64,000 bases of DNA from Alcanivoracaceae bacterium (lineage in GTDB: Bacteria; Pseudomonadota; Gammaproteobacteria; Pseudomonadales; Alcanivoracaceae): NCBI GenBank assembly GCA_029213045.1, contig JARGPN010000002.1, positions 62,001 through 126,000 of the forward strand, given 5' to 3'. Shown in pieces: positions 16,692-26,229 of this stretch (within the stretch, counting starts at the first letter, position 1; each line of letters begins with the position of its first letter). Both the position numbers and the translations under genes were made by a program. A model generated the notes under the pieces. The model did no database searches. It was not told where the DNA came from and saw only the letters and a list, made by a program, of their open reading frames with translations.

Positions 16692-17279
16692 TTAGAGTGT
16701 TTTACCCCAGAACTGCATAGGTTTCACCGACTCATTTGTATCACCCACGTCGAGCCAGCGGAACTGCGCTACAGCGCCGGGGAGTTTAACGTATCCGCGG
16801 CCCAGCCAAAACGAAGTCAGCTCGCGCGCCGACGACGGGCGCATCGGGTGCTCCGCAGGCCGCTCCACCGCACAAAAGGTGCTGAACGAATAACGGTTTT
16901 CACGGGCAAAGCGCTCGCGCTCGTCAAAAAAACGGTGCCCCAAGCCCAATCCGCGATAACGCGGATTCAGTACCGACTCACCAAAATAAAAAACAAATGA
17001 CTGCTCTCTTCCCGCCTCGACGAACGGCTGCCGGAACTCGCTGTCCGCATCCAGCAAAGGCAGCCCACTCGACGCGCCTACCACCTGATCGCCATCGATG
17101 GCCAGCACCATCACACTTTTTTCTGAGTTCACATATTTTTGCAGATACTGTTGTTCGTATTCTTCTGTGCCGTCATATAGGTACGGCCACTCTCTGAACA
17201 CTTGAATGCGCAATCGCGCCAGCGCGTCTAACCACGGCTCGATGTCCGCGCCGGACACACTTTCAACAAACACTGCCAT
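16692..17279 (-). CDS. GNAT-family N-acetyltransferase (195 aa)
   Basis: A GNAT fold is indicated by VMVLAIDGDQVVGASSGLPL (beta strands 2-4) and the acetyl-CoA loop NPRYRGLGLGHRFFDER, i.e. R-G-x-G-x-G near residue 125. A C-terminal strand YSFSTFCAVERP follows. The N-terminus MAVFVESVSGADIEPWLDAL is typical of one-domain acetyltransferases. ATG 17279 follows GGGGGTGCGT. ATG 17291 is possible but lacks a ribosome site. It stands alone between the SLAM-like operon and the chemosensory operon. The substrate is unknown. Confidence 0.8.
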   Translation of the reverse strand: MAVFVESVSGADIEPWLDALARLRIQVFREWPYLYDGTEEYEQQYLQKYVNSEKSVMVLAIDGDQVVGASSGLPLLDADSEFRQPFVEAGREQSFVFYFGESVLNPRYRGLGLGHRFFDERERFARENRYSFSTFCAVERPAEHPMRPSSARELTSFWLGRGYVKLPGAVAQFRWLDVGDTNESVKPMQFWGKTL

Positions 17280-17398
17280 ACGCACCCCCATGCTTGACTG
17301 CAAACACATTAGGATAAGGCCCGCGCCGGGGCGAGAACGGGTGGTTTTTTGTTAGACGTTTTTTAGAAATGGCGGATGAGAGCGCGCACTATGCGCGC

Positions 17399-17812
17399 CT
17401 AAACGCAGGAGGCTAATGAGGCAATCAATCGATGGACGTCGAGCTTCAGAAGAACTTGATCATCATCTCCGTTGTACCACGCTTCATTGGCCAGCCTAAC
17501 AACCGACGCGTCTTCTGCGAGTACTGGCGTAAATTCATTTTCAGGAATCGTCACTAACGGTTCGATACGATCGACGATGACCATCACCGTTTCGTTTTTG
17601 TTTTCCGAATTCTCACCCATCACAACAAAGCTGTCGCAACGTGACGCCGGCAAAGACAATAATTCAGACAGCATAACGAGGGGCACCGTCTGCTCGCGCC
17701 AGATTATTTTTTCCTGTCGCTTCTTATGTTGCCACTGCCCCACTTCAAGCACTTCGGTGTAATGCACAGCGAAGACTATATCGCCAACATGGAGGCGCAA
17801 ATACTGACTCAT
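17399..17812 (-). CDS. cheW: CheW-like adaptor, last gene of chemosensory operon (137 aa)
   Basis: A single CheW domain couples receptors to CheA. LRLHVGDIVFAVHYTEVLEV forms the first beta barrel, WREQTVPLVMLSELLSLPA is the signature stretch, and VMVIVDRIEPLVTI the second barrel. It is about 25 residues shorter than E. coli CheW at the N-terminus but otherwise complete. Its ATG overlaps the cheA stop by 4 bp, so translation is coupled. A GC-rich inverted repeat (GCGCGC-ACTAT-GCGCGC) lies just after the stop. Confidence 0.85.
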   Translation of the reverse strand: MSQYLRLHVGDIVFAVHYTEVLEVGQWQHKKRQEKIIWREQTVPLVMLSELLSLPASRCDSFVVMGENSENKNETVMVIVDRIEPLVTIPENEFTPVLAEDASVVRLANEAWYNGDDDQVLLKLDVHRLIASLASCV

Positions 17813-20709
17813 GACACTTCCATTAACGCGGCGAGACCTTGTGCTTGCTGCGCGGCTAAATCAATGAGTCCACTTGCCTCGAGGATTAACACCGGATCAC
17901 CGTTCCCTAACACCGAGGCACCTGACACACCGGGCAAACTAGCAATGTCAGGATGACAATCACGAACGAAAATTTCCTGCCTTGCATTCACTTGGCTTAC
18001 CAAAATACCGATCTGCCGTCGTCCATCGGAGACGAGTAAAACAGGAATAGATTGCATGCCCGCGAGCCAATCACTCTCCGGCTGCGAGAAAAGATGGGGT
18101 AACGTATACACTGGCAATGCATGGTCACGATGCATAATCGCCATCTGCCCCTGAATACTCTGCACAGATGTTAGCGGCACCTCTATGGCCTCGCTGATGC
18201 TGCGCTCGGCAATGCCATACACTTCGGATTCGCTGCTGAATAAAATGATTCCCTGAATCGCCGCCGATAACGGCAAATGCAGCGCGATATGACAACCTCT
18301 TCCCGCATTGGACTGCAGGGTAATTTTACCGCCGAGCTGCTCCACGCGTGTACGCACGATATCCATGCCGACACCACGGCCCGATGTTTCGGTAATACTT
18401 CCGGCGGTTGAAAACCCAGCATCAAAAATAAGCGCGTGTAATTGTTCTGTTGAAATGGTGAGCGCCTGGGCCTCCTGAAGAACACCACGCTCGATCGCTT
18501 TCCGGCGAATCTGCTCATCATTTAGGCCGCGCCCATCATCAATTAACTCGATCAGTAATGAACCGCCTTGTTGCCGCGCGCGCAACACCAAACTGCCCTT
18601 GGTCTCCTTGCCGGCATCAATCCGTTGTTGTGGTGTTTCAAGACCATGGTCGAGCGCATTTCTAACCATATGCATTAGCGGTTCGGATAAAACATCCACC
18701 ATGCTTTTATCAATGCGCGTGTCTTTTCCTTCCATCACCAAATTAACATCTTTGCCTAACTGGCGGGCGAGACGCCGCACCAACACAGGCACACGTCGAA
18801 ATATGGTATCGACGGGCACGACTCTTAAATCGAGGGCATCGGACTGCAGCAAACCCAATGACTGCTGCATTTGGCTATCGGTTTGGCCGAGGCGCTCCAT
18901 CTGTAGAATCATTTCATCAACGCAGTCGGACAGCTCTTGCTGTTCGTCCACGGCCAACGCTTTTCTGCTTGAAAGCCTGCGACTAAACGCCTGAAACCGT
19001 AGCAACAAATTTTCGGTTTCGTTACCGCGCAAATGGTAATCCATTTGATTTCTAAGCAACGCCAACTCACCAATACGCGTGACGAACTGATCTAATCGAC
19101 CGCTCGACACACGCAATGTATCGGTGGCGGATGACTGCTCTTGTTGCGGAGCATTGTCGGAAGCGGCACTCCGCTCCGCGTGAATATTTTCAAAGCGTTT
19201 GCTTTCGATAGATGCAACGCCGCGATATTCCACCGGCTGCACAGACAAATGAAAATGCTCGGAGTGATATTCCTGAAGTTTCGCTATCAGCGCAGTGGCG
19301 TCACCGGTGCATGCAGCAATAATACTTAAACGAGTTGTTTCGGCACTTAAATCGCCGGGCCGATCTGAGGCAAATACGGTTCGGTTACTTAATACCTCGG
19401 CCTGATCGCTAATAACTTGAATAAAATTATCTCTGAGTGCTTCGGGGCCATCCATATCGACTTCGATATCGAGTAGCGGAATTTTGCGACGGCAAAATTC
19501 AACCATCTTGCTTAAGCAACCTTCGTGTAACGTTACGACCAGCGAATAAGGAATATCGAATTCGTCGGTGAGTGTGGCGCGATCATCGGGCGCCTGCTCG
19601 TGAGAGTTTGCGTTGCGGGCCATTTCTTGAAGTGTGGTCAGCACTCTGCCGCAAATTTCAGCGAAGGCGTCGTCTTCTGCTTGTCCTTCTTCTATTTCCA
19701 AACACAGGGAATAGGCGCTCATTAGTAATTCAGCTAATTGCGCAGGCAGCGCCAAGTTACCGCGCTCAACTTCTAACAATATTTGCCCAACAAAACGCAG
19801 TAGCAAAGCCAGTGACGAGAATCCGCATAGCCGAACCATGGCGCCTAATCGTTGGCCGCTTTCAATCAGGCGCGTTACGTCCTCACGGACAAGGCTGGCA
19901 TTCTCTAGTCCCTCAACAGAAAGACATTCAATCGCCAGGGCATTGATTTCAGGCACCCATAGGGGCTGGGCAATTTTAGCGAATGCGTTCGCGCCACAAT
20001 CCAAACCAGAACGTTTTCTTAGCGGGTCTAGTCTTAAACAAAAATCTGCTGCCAATATTGCCGGCGACTTCACATCATCGGCGGACATTTCTTGAACAAT
20101 TTTTCTCAGCGCCGGAAATCCTGCGGCATCACATGCCGCCACTAAACGATCAAGTTCCTTGGGGCGACGTGTCGCTTTTCCCGCCACCCACTTAGCGATG
20201 GCTGGCCATAACGTTTCGAGAGATTCGGCAAATTCGGAAAAAATCTTATCCACGGCAACAGGTGCTTCTTCATGCTCAGGCTGCTCTGCCTCAACTGGGC
20301 GCGCCACCGCTTCTTGCGGTGGTGTGCCGCCAAGCGAGACCAACATGGCGCGCGCCTGTGCTAACAACTGCGCATCACCGTCCGGCGGTAATTTGGTGTT
20401 ATTCGCTTGCGCCAATTGCACTTTCAAGCGCCCAGCGACGGCAACAAGCAAATCTCCGATCTCATTGGTCATTGTCGCTTTTTCACCGCGCACAAGATCC
20501 AGAATATCTTCGGCGGCATGTGCCAACAGCTCCATGTTGACGAAATCCATCATCGCCGAACTGCTTTTTATTGTGTGAAATAATCGGAACGTGCTGCCGA
20601 TATCCAACGTCGTGCTGTCCGACGCGGCAAGGGATTCTTCTAACTCATCGAGCTGCTCAGACACTTCAGCAAGAAATGCTGGCCACATTTGATCGAAAAG
20701 GTTGCTCAT
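17809..20709 (-). CDS. cheA: Chemotaxis histidine kinase CheA (966 aa)
   Basis: An N-terminal Hpt domain has the phospho-His at residue 45 (FRLFHTIKSSSAMMDF). A long central region (about 150-500) has a poorly recognisable second helical, possibly Hpt-like, segment and no obvious CheY-binding P2. The P3 dimerisation helices (SSGRLDQFVTRIGELALLRN) follow. P4 ATPase has MHMVRNALDHGLE, IDDGRGLNDEQIRRKAIERG and SGRGVGMDIVRTRVEQLGG. The C-terminal P5 CheW-like domain runs LPLSAAIQGIILFSSE to the end. It is longer than E. coli CheA (654 aa) because of the central region. ATG 20709 follows GAGGGG. It sits in an operon with all core Che proteins. Confidence 0.95.
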   Translation of the reverse strand: MSNLFDQMWPAFLAEVSEQLDELEESLAASDSTTLDIGSTFRLFHTIKSSSAMMDFVNMELLAHAAEDILDLVRGEKATMTNEIGDLLVAVAGRLKVQLAQANNTKLPPDGDAQLLAQARAMLVSLGGTPPQEAVARPVEAEQPEHEEAPVAVDKIFSEFAESLETLWPAIAKWVAGKATRRPKELDRLVAACDAAGFPALRKIVQEMSADDVKSPAILAADFCLRLDPLRKRSGLDCGANAFAKIAQPLWVPEINALAIECLSVEGLENASLVREDVTRLIESGQRLGAMVRLCGFSSLALLLRFVGQILLEVERGNLALPAQLAELLMSAYSLCLEIEEGQAEDDAFAEICGRVLTTLQEMARNANSHEQAPDDRATLTDEFDIPYSLVVTLHEGCLSKMVEFCRRKIPLLDIEVDMDGPEALRDNFIQVISDQAEVLSNRTVFASDRPGDLSAETTRLSIIAACTGDATALIAKLQEYHSEHFHLSVQPVEYRGVASIESKRFENIHAERSAASDNAPQQEQSSATDTLRVSSGRLDQFVTRIGELALLRNQMDYHLRGNETENLLLRFQAFSRRLSSRKALAVDEQQELSDCVDEMILQMERLGQTDSQMQQSLGLLQSDALDLRVVPVDTIFRRVPVLVRRLARQLGKDVNLVMEGKDTRIDKSMVDVLSEPLMHMVRNALDHGLETPQQRIDAGKETKGSLVLRARQQGGSLLIELIDDGRGLNDEQIRRKAIERGVLQEAQALTISTEQLHALIFDAGFSTAGSITETSGRGVGMDIVRTRVEQLGGKITLQSNAGRGCHIALHLPLSAAIQGIILFSSESEVYGIAERSISEAIEVPLTSVQSIQGQMAIMHRDHALPVYTLPHLFSQPESDWLAGMQSIPVLLVSDGRRQIGILVSQVNARQEIFVRDCHPDIASLPGVSGASVLGNGDPVLILEASGLIDLAAQQAQGLAALMEVS

Positions 20710-20734
20710 TATTCTGCCCCCTCTAGCGCGGTCA

Positions 20735-21142
20735 TTACGCGACCGCCTTACGAATCACGCCCAACAGTTCTTGGCTTTTTCGTTCTTCTAAATCCATCGA
20801 CAGCACACCAGAAGGCTTCGGCACAATGTCCGCCGCACCGAGTGACAATGCTTCCACTGCTTGCGGTGAACCGAGTTGCGCTACCGAGGAAATAATAACA
20901 ATGCGCGCGTTGGTCAGAAGCGCGGCATGGCGTAGAAATTCAAGACCGTCCATCTTTGGCATTTCAATATCGAGCAGAATTACATCCGGATCTTTTTGCG
21001 CGGTGCACTCTAATGCCTCAAGTCCGTTGGCGGCCTCATCAACCACTTCAAAATCAGAATCCTTTTCAATAATGTTGCGAATTACTCGCCGCATAAGAAA
21101 AGAATCATCCACGATCAACACTTTAATGCGCTTAACGTTCAT
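20735..21142 (-). CDS. Stand-alone CheB-type receiver (CheY-like, 135 aa)
   Basis: A single receiver domain: VLIVDDSFLMRRVI (acidic pair), phospho-Asp in VILLDIEMPKMDGLEFL, VIISSVAQ and the Lys in ADIVPKPSG. The DIEMPKMDGLEFL and VPKPSG stretches are those of CheB receivers rather than flagellar CheY, so it may have arisen from a cheB receiver. ATG 21142 has GGGAGAG upstream and overlaps the end of cheB by 11 bp. An upstream in-frame extension to 21199 lies inside cheB and is rejected. It is the likely output or phosphate-sink regulator of this CheA. Confidence 0.88.
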   Translation of the reverse strand: MNVKRIKVLIVDDSFLMRRVIRNIIEKDSDFEVVDEAANGLEALECTAQKDPDVILLDIEMPKMDGLEFLRHAALLTNARIVIISSVAQLGSPQAVEALSLGAADIVPKPSGVLSMDLEERKSQELLGVIRKAVA

Positions 21143-22238
21143 GGTGACTCTCCCTGTTTTTTGCTGCTGAGGCACTGCGACCAAGACCGGCCCACGCATT
21201 CAGTTTTTGCGCTATGCCTGGCACGGACATCAGCGCGCTCGCGGCGCCCGCCTCGGCAGCCGCTCGCGGCATGCCAAATACCAAGCTGGACGTTTCATCC
21301 TGACAAAGTACGGGAAATTTTCTTAACGACATCGCCAGTGCGCCGTCGGTGCCATCGCTGCCCATGCCGGTGAGAATAACTCCGGCGGCGCTACGCACGT
21401 TTTTAGCCACCGAATGGAACAATGCATCCACCGAGGGATGGATGCCGTACTTTTCTTGCAGGCGCACACGTAACACGAAGCGATCATCAATTGAGGCATG
21501 CACTTCACTGTCGGTACCACCTGGCGCAACAACAACCATGCCCGGCTTTAACGCCATGCCGTCATACCCTTCCATGGCGAGATGCCCAGTGGCCGACGCA
21601 ACATGCTCGGCAAAGCTGCGCGTGTACACCGGCGGCATATGTAAAGCGATCACAACCGGACAGGCCAAAGGCTCAACGCCCGCCAATAATTCCGGCAAAA
21701 TTTTTGGCCCGCCGGTGCTGGCGCCAATGACAATCATGTCGGGCTGCCCAGGCGGACGCAGCCGCGAAAGGTCGCCACCCACCACCGGCAGTGCGCGTTC
21801 CGACGCATGCTTTTCACTGAGGCGCCGCAGCGGCATCACTGGCCGCTTTAACGCCCAGTAGCGCACTTTTTGAATCAATTCTTTTTCAATGGCGACAATG
21901 TCTAAGCTAACAAAAGAAGATGCTTTAGGGATGTAATCCACTGCCCCTAAATCGAGCGCTTTGAGCGTTGTCTCTGCCGCGCGCTGGGTCAAACTCGACA
22001 CCATAATAATGGCCGTCGGACAGCGCTCCATAATATCGCGGGTCGCCGCTAATCCATCACCGTCTGGCATTTCGACGTCCATAGTGATTACGTCTGGGCG
22101 GTGCATTTGTGCAAGCCGCACTGCGTCATTGCCGTTGGTGGCTTCGCCCACCACTGTGATGGCCGGATCATTCGCCAACATTTTTCGTAGCGCGAGGCGC
22201 ATAAAGCCAGAATCGTCGACCACTAGCACCTTAATCAT
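21132..22238 (-). CDS. cheB: Chemotaxis methylesterase/deamidase CheB (368 aa)
   Basis: The receiver domain (residues 1-120; phospho-Asp54 in ITMDVEMPDGDG; DYIPKASSF) is followed by a linker. The methylesterase domain has its catalytic Ser in MIVIGASTGGPKIL, His in VIALHMPPVYTRSFAEHV and Asp in VILTGMGSDGTDGAL. It removes methyl groups from MCP glutamates. ATG 22238 follows GGAGCAGTCATC and overlaps the triple-CheW gene's stop by 4 bp (ATGA). Confidence 0.95.
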   Translation of the reverse strand: MIKVLVVDDSGFMRLALRKMLANDPAITVVGEATNGNDAVRLAQMHRPDVITMDVEMPDGDGLAATRDIMERCPTAIIMVSSLTQRAAETTLKALDLGAVDYIPKASSFVSLDIVAIEKELIQKVRYWALKRPVMPLRRLSEKHASERALPVVGGDLSRLRPPGQPDMIVIGASTGGPKILPELLAGVEPLACPVVIALHMPPVYTRSFAEHVASATGHLAMEGYDGMALKPGMVVVAPGGTDSEVHASIDDRFVLRVRLQEKYGIHPSVDALFHSVAKNVRSAAGVILTGMGSDGTDGALAMSLRKFPVLCQDETSSLVFGMPRAAAEAGAASALMSVPGIAQKLNAWAGLGRSASAAKNRESHHER

Positions 22239-23656
22239 GATGACTGCTCCTGCTCGGGAAGCTCCATCGTGGCCAAGTCATTAAGACTGATCAGCGACAC
22301 CAGTTGGCCGTTATATTTCACCGTGGCGGCATAACGAGAATCAACTGAACGCGATTGCTGAATATCACCTGCCGGTACGTCAATAATGCTATTCGCTTGT
22401 TCAAGCTCCACGGCGAAACGCTTGCTGCCCTGACGAACGATGATGAATCCTTCAAGCAACGCCGGACGGCTGGTATCGCCGTAAAATACGGACGATTTAA
22501 GCACCGGAATCACTTCGCCTTCGGCGCCAATTAACCCGGAAAAATTATCGCTATTAATGGAACGCATACGCTGCAATGGCGAGAGATTATCAATACATTC
22601 CAACGGAATCGCGTACGACTCATCACCCCAAGCGACTAATAAAAAGCGATGCCAGACTTGCTCAATATCGTTGTCGCGCTCATCGCGGCCCGACGTGGGA
22701 ATAAAACGATGCAGGTTTGGAATGCTGGCATACAATGCCGACGGCGAAAGAATCGCGCACAGTGGTTCGTCAGGGACCTCAATCACACCACTAATGAGCG
22801 CGTTATCACTGCCCACCCTGCGCACATGCTGGTTCGCAATGGCGCGCACCGCATTCACATTTTCAATGGCTAACAGAAAGGCATCGCCTTTTTCAGAAAC
22901 AATAACCGCCTGCTCGCTGACGCACCCTTCCAGACCAAGACACGCCGCCGTATCGACAACCAGAAAGCTTGCCTCACGTACCAACGTTAGGCCCGATATC
23001 TTGCTATCAGCGCCGGGGATTTTGGTAATTTTTTCAAGAGGAATAATTTCGTGGCATTTCAACACGGGCACCGCAAAGACCTGATCGGCGAGCGACAGAT
23101 AAAGAAACAAATTTTCCAAACCGCGATCATGGCCTTCTAGCTGCTCAGCGTTGTGATGATCAGCCACCAAGCCAGGGCGCCCAGATACTTCTCTGTGCTT
23201 ATGCGAGAAACTGCAAAGGTACGTTGGATCGAGTAAAAATACGTTACCGCCTTGCAACGTCATTTCTCCGACAACGGCACTCACACTATCCGCATCTTGC
23301 TCCATTCGAGTGATCGACTCGCGCATTTCATCGTCGATATTAATCTGTAGCACTGCACGCTCAATCAGCATGATAACCTTGCGATCATGCCAACTAAGAA
23401 CAAGCACCTCAGCGTTTACGTTAGCACCTTCACCATTTGAAAAAACACCGGATAAATCCAAACAGGGCATAAGATCGCCGTCCATGTGCGCGATACCTTT
23501 AATATGATCAGGCGCGTACGGGATAGGATGTATCTTCGGAATTTCGGCTGTTCTTACCACCGCGCTGGACGGCACAGCAAAACGTTTTCCGCCGCTCTCA
23601 ATGAGCGTCCAGTTGTGTTCTGTGAGAAGTGATGAGTCGCGATTATTTTTTTTCAT
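22235..23656 (-). CDS. Triple CheW-domain scaffold protein (about 473 aa)
   Basis: Three consecutive CheW-like modules. Module 1 (about 10-150): GGKRFAVPSSAVVRTAEIP, then HIKGIAHMDGDLMPCLDL. Module 2 (about 180-310): LSLADQVFAVPVLKCHEIIP, then VREASFLVVDTAACLGL. Module 3 (about 330-465): LVAWGDESYAIPLECIDNLS, then LIGAEGEVIPVLKSS. Multi-CheW proteins are thought to bridge receptors and kinases in arrays. ATG 23656 has AGGTG at 9 bases and overlaps the cheR end by 14 bp. An in-frame GTG at 23665 is less likely. It lies between cheR and cheB. Confidence 0.85.
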   Translation of the reverse strand: MKKNNRDSSLLTEHNWTLIESGGKRFAVPSSAVVRTAEIPKIHPIPYAPDHIKGIAHMDGDLMPCLDLSGVFSNGEGANVNAEVLVLSWHDRKVIMLIERAVLQINIDDEMRESITRMEQDADSVSAVVGEMTLQGGNVFLLDPTYLCSFSHKHREVSGRPGLVADHHNAEQLEGHDRGLENLFLYLSLADQVFAVPVLKCHEIIPLEKITKIPGADSKISGLTLVREASFLVVDTAACLGLEGCVSEQAVIVSEKGDAFLLAIENVNAVRAIANQHVRRVGSDNALISGVIEVPDEPLCAILSPSALYASIPNLHRFIPTSGRDERDNDIEQVWHRFLLVAWGDESYAIPLECIDNLSPLQRMRSINSDNFSGLIGAEGEVIPVLKSSVFYGDTSRPALLEGFIIVRQGSKRFAVELEQANSIIDVPAGDIQQSRSVDSRYAATVKYNGQLVSLISLNDLATMELPEQEQSS

Positions 23657-24686
23657 AAAACGCACACCTATTTATCCATCGAGGCGTCAATCGCGGGGCA
23701 TCGACTTGGTCAACCAAGCTCGGCACCAACACACCGCCTGTCCGCATGCTGCGGCTAATCATTTCATGAATGGTTTTATGCCTATCATGGTCTATGTAGA
23801 TCAGAACATTGCGGCAAAGCACCACATCGCACTCTGTTAGCGGAGGATTCGATGAAATCAAATTAAACGTATCAAAACGAACGTGCTGCGAAATGGAGGG
23901 CAACACCGACATGTACTTTGCTTCGTTTCCGTAACGACCTGGACCACTGTCCATCGCAACAAAATAACGCTGCCAGCCCCCGGGCATTTGCCGGAAGGCA
24001 CCGAAGCTAGACGCTTGATAGCACCCAGCGCGCGCCACACGAATCGCTTGACGCGAGATATCAGTGCCAAGCACTTCGAGCTTCCATCCATCCTGTAAAC
24101 GGAACCCGTCGCTCTGATGAAAGCTTGCATAACCGGCGGCACATAACGCATTCAATGCAAGGATAGTTAACGTATATGCTTCCTCGCCTGTTGCGCACGC
24201 GGCCGACCAAATTCGCAAACGCTTATCGTCTTTTGCGCGCTGCCGGATTAGCTTTGGAAAAAACTCGTCCGTAAGCGGATCAAGCTGCATGGTGTCACGG
24301 AAAAAAAACGTTTCGTGATTGGTAAGATCTTCGACAATGGCGGTGAGATCCTGATAATTTCTGCCGTCTTTCGCGCCTTTGATGAGGTTCGCGACGTCGC
24401 TGGCGCTGACATTGCGCAGCACCAACGCGAGCTTCCGCTCTAACGATGGCGTACTACGAAATCCCGTGTAGGTATTGATGGCCTGAAGAAGCTGACGCGC
24501 CAAGTCGATATTGCCAGCGTCGGCTTTCGACACAGGCACCGACGTCGATGCCGGAGGCGTTCTTTCGGCAACGATGTTGGTGCTCGCCTCAGCCTTCGCT
24601 GGCGCATCTCCGGCACGAGTAAACTTCCTCAGTACCGAGAGCATGTCATCCAGCGAACCTTCTTTTCTTTCCATGAGTCCGGCCAT
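23643..24686 (-). CDS. cheR: MCP methyltransferase CheR (347 aa)
   Basis: An all-alpha N-terminal CheR_N domain (ARQLLQAINTYTGFRSTPSL) precedes the SAM-binding domain RIWSAACATGEEAYTLTILA, then LEVLGTDISRQAIRVARAGCYQ and DVVLCRNVLIYIDHDRH. About 60 N-terminal residues (Ala/Thr/Pro-rich) precede the core, longer than E. coli CheR. No TPR tail is present. Two starts are possible: ATG 24686, 2 bp after the MCP stop, or ATG 24674 with AAGGA about 11 bases upstream. It methylates receptor glutamates, presumably on the adjacent MCP. Confidence 0.93.
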   Translation of the reverse strand: MAGLMERKEGSLDDMLSVLRKFTRAGDAPAKAEASTNIVAERTPPASTSVPVSKADAGNIDLARQLLQAINTYTGFRSTPSLERKLALVLRNVSASDVANLIKGAKDGRNYQDLTAIVEDLTNHETFFFRDTMQLDPLTDEFFPKLIRQRAKDDKRLRIWSAACATGEEAYTLTILALNALCAAGYASFHQSDGFRLQDGWKLEVLGTDISRQAIRVARAGCYQASSFGAFRQMPGGWQRYFVAMDSGPGRYGNEAKYMSVLPSISQHVRFDTFNLISSNPPLTECDVVLCRNVLIYIDHDRHKTIHEMISRSMRTGGVLVPSLVDQVDAPRLTPRWINRCAFYEKK

Positions 24687-24688
24687 CC

Positions 24689-26167
24689 TTAGATATGGAA
24701 CTTGCCAACCTCAGCGTTTGTTTCGTCGGCAATGCGCGACAATTCCAGAATCGTCTGGGTGATTTCTTCCGCAGCGTTCGCATTGTTATTCCCGATGCCC
24801 TTTAACGTATCCATGTTGTGCTGCAGCTCTTCCGTGGTCGCCACTTGCTCCTCCATGGACGTTGCGATGCCTTGCATCATTTTTTCGGTTTCTGTGGCGG
24901 CGGAGGCGATTTTACCCATCTCATCGTTAACGCGATCCGCGGCACCTACAGCGTCCGTGGCGTCGCGTGTGGCCAAGGACAACAAGTCGACAATTTCTTG
25001 CACCGATGCTTTTGAACTTTCTGCCAACTTACGCACTTGATCAGCCACCACGGCAAACCCTTTGCCATGCTCACCAGCACGAGCCGCCTCAATTGCTGCG
25101 TTTAAAGACAGCATGTTGGTTTGGCTGGCAATACCGCTAATTACCTCGGTGATTTTATTTATTTTCGTGGAGTTTTCAGCGATGCGGCTGACCACCGCTA
25201 TCATATCTTTCATTTGCTGGCGGCCATCTTCTACGGTACCCGCGGCTTCTTTTGAAAGCTGCGTTGCGCGCTCTGCATTGCTTGATACATCAGACAATAC
25301 CGCAACGGATTGATTGACCGCTGTCACCGCCTGCTCTATTGCTTGGCTTTGTTGTTTTGCGCCGTCCGCCACCATGCTGATGGCGTTACTGCTTTGTGAC
25401 GCGGCAGACGCAACCTGCTGTACAGAATTACCGATTTTGGACATGCCTTTTCTGAGATTGCCTAGCGTTAAGGAGCTATAAAACGTCATCGCCAAGGCAA
25501 CCAGAACGATCACCGCGGTCACCGTCCAAAGCACGTTTACCAGTGTGTTGGCGTGGGATTCTGCTGTTTTCATTTTTTCAGTCATTGAATCTTCGGCGCG
25601 ATTCAGCAGCGTACGCACTTCTTCAGATAGGGCCTCCTGATCTGATTCAATCTGCGTCGCCAATTCTCCGGCACCGTCGAGATCTCCAGCATTGATTAAC
25701 GTCACCAACTGGTGCGCCGAGTCAATATACTGGTCATACGCTTTTACGATTTGATTCACGTCCTGCATAAGCGAATTAAGCTCATCTTGTAGCGCCGCAT
25801 CATTGTCATGCGTCAATGCAGTTCGGATATCTTCCTTGGTTTTTTCAAGCTCGCTTTTTATTTCTTTCTCGACAACGGCAATCTCGCGAATCATTTCATC
25901 GACAACGCGCTTTCTGTTTGTCGACACTGTCGCACCGGAATAACGCAACATTTTCTCAATAAGATAATTTTCTCTCTGCTGACCTTCAGTGACTTTGGTG
26001 ATATCACCGATTAATGGCATCACATCTTCCGTGACGGACACGATCTCACGATCAATGCCTTTCATGCTGTAAAGAGAGAATCCAGACAGCGCAATCAGCC
26101 CGACAACAACAAGCGCTTGTTGTAGATTGATGCGAGTAGACAGACGGAGGTTTTCGAGCATGGCCAT
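24689..26167 (-). CDS. Methyl-accepting chemotaxis protein, 4HB sensor, apparently no HAMP (492 aa)
   Basis: Transmembrane helix 1 ([20 protein letters not shown]), a helical periplasmic domain (about 35-190, four-helix-bundle type) and helix 2 ([20 protein letters not shown]). The protein then passes almost directly into the signalling coiled coil, with no recognisable HAMP P-x-x-x-L...GDL pattern. The hairpin tip has [20 protein letters not shown] and [18 protein letters not shown]. No C-terminal CheR-binding pentapeptide is seen (ends VGKFHI). ATG 26167 follows CAGGGA. An in-frame TTG 6 bases earlier is less likely. The ligand is unknown. Confidence 0.9.
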   Translation of the reverse strand: MAMLENLRLSTRINLQQALVVVGLIALSGFSLYSMKGIDREIVSVTEDVMPLIGDITKVTEGQQRENYLIEKMLRYSGATVSTNRKRVVDEMIREIAVVEKEIKSELEKTKEDIRTALTHDNDAALQDELNSLMQDVNQIVKAYDQYIDSAHQLVTLINAGDLDGAGELATQIESDQEALSEEVRTLLNRAEDSMTEKMKTAESHANTLVNVLWTVTAVIVLVALAMTFYSSLTLGNLRKGMSKIGNSVQQVASAASQSSNAISMVADGAKQQSQAIEQAVTAVNQSVAVLSDVSSNAERATQLSKEAAGTVEDGRQQMKDMIAVVSRIAENSTKINKITEVISGIASQTNMLSLNAAIEAARAGEHGKGFAVVADQVRKLAESSKASVQEIVDLLSLATRDATDAVGAADRVNDEMGKIASAATETEKMMQGIATSMEEQVATTEELQHNMDTLKGIGNNNANAAEEITQTILELSRIADETNAEVGKFHI

Positions 26168-26229
26168 ATTCAATCCCTGTTTTTTTACTAATATTTGGCT
26201 TTATATGTGCAATTGGCTTTCCAATAGGT

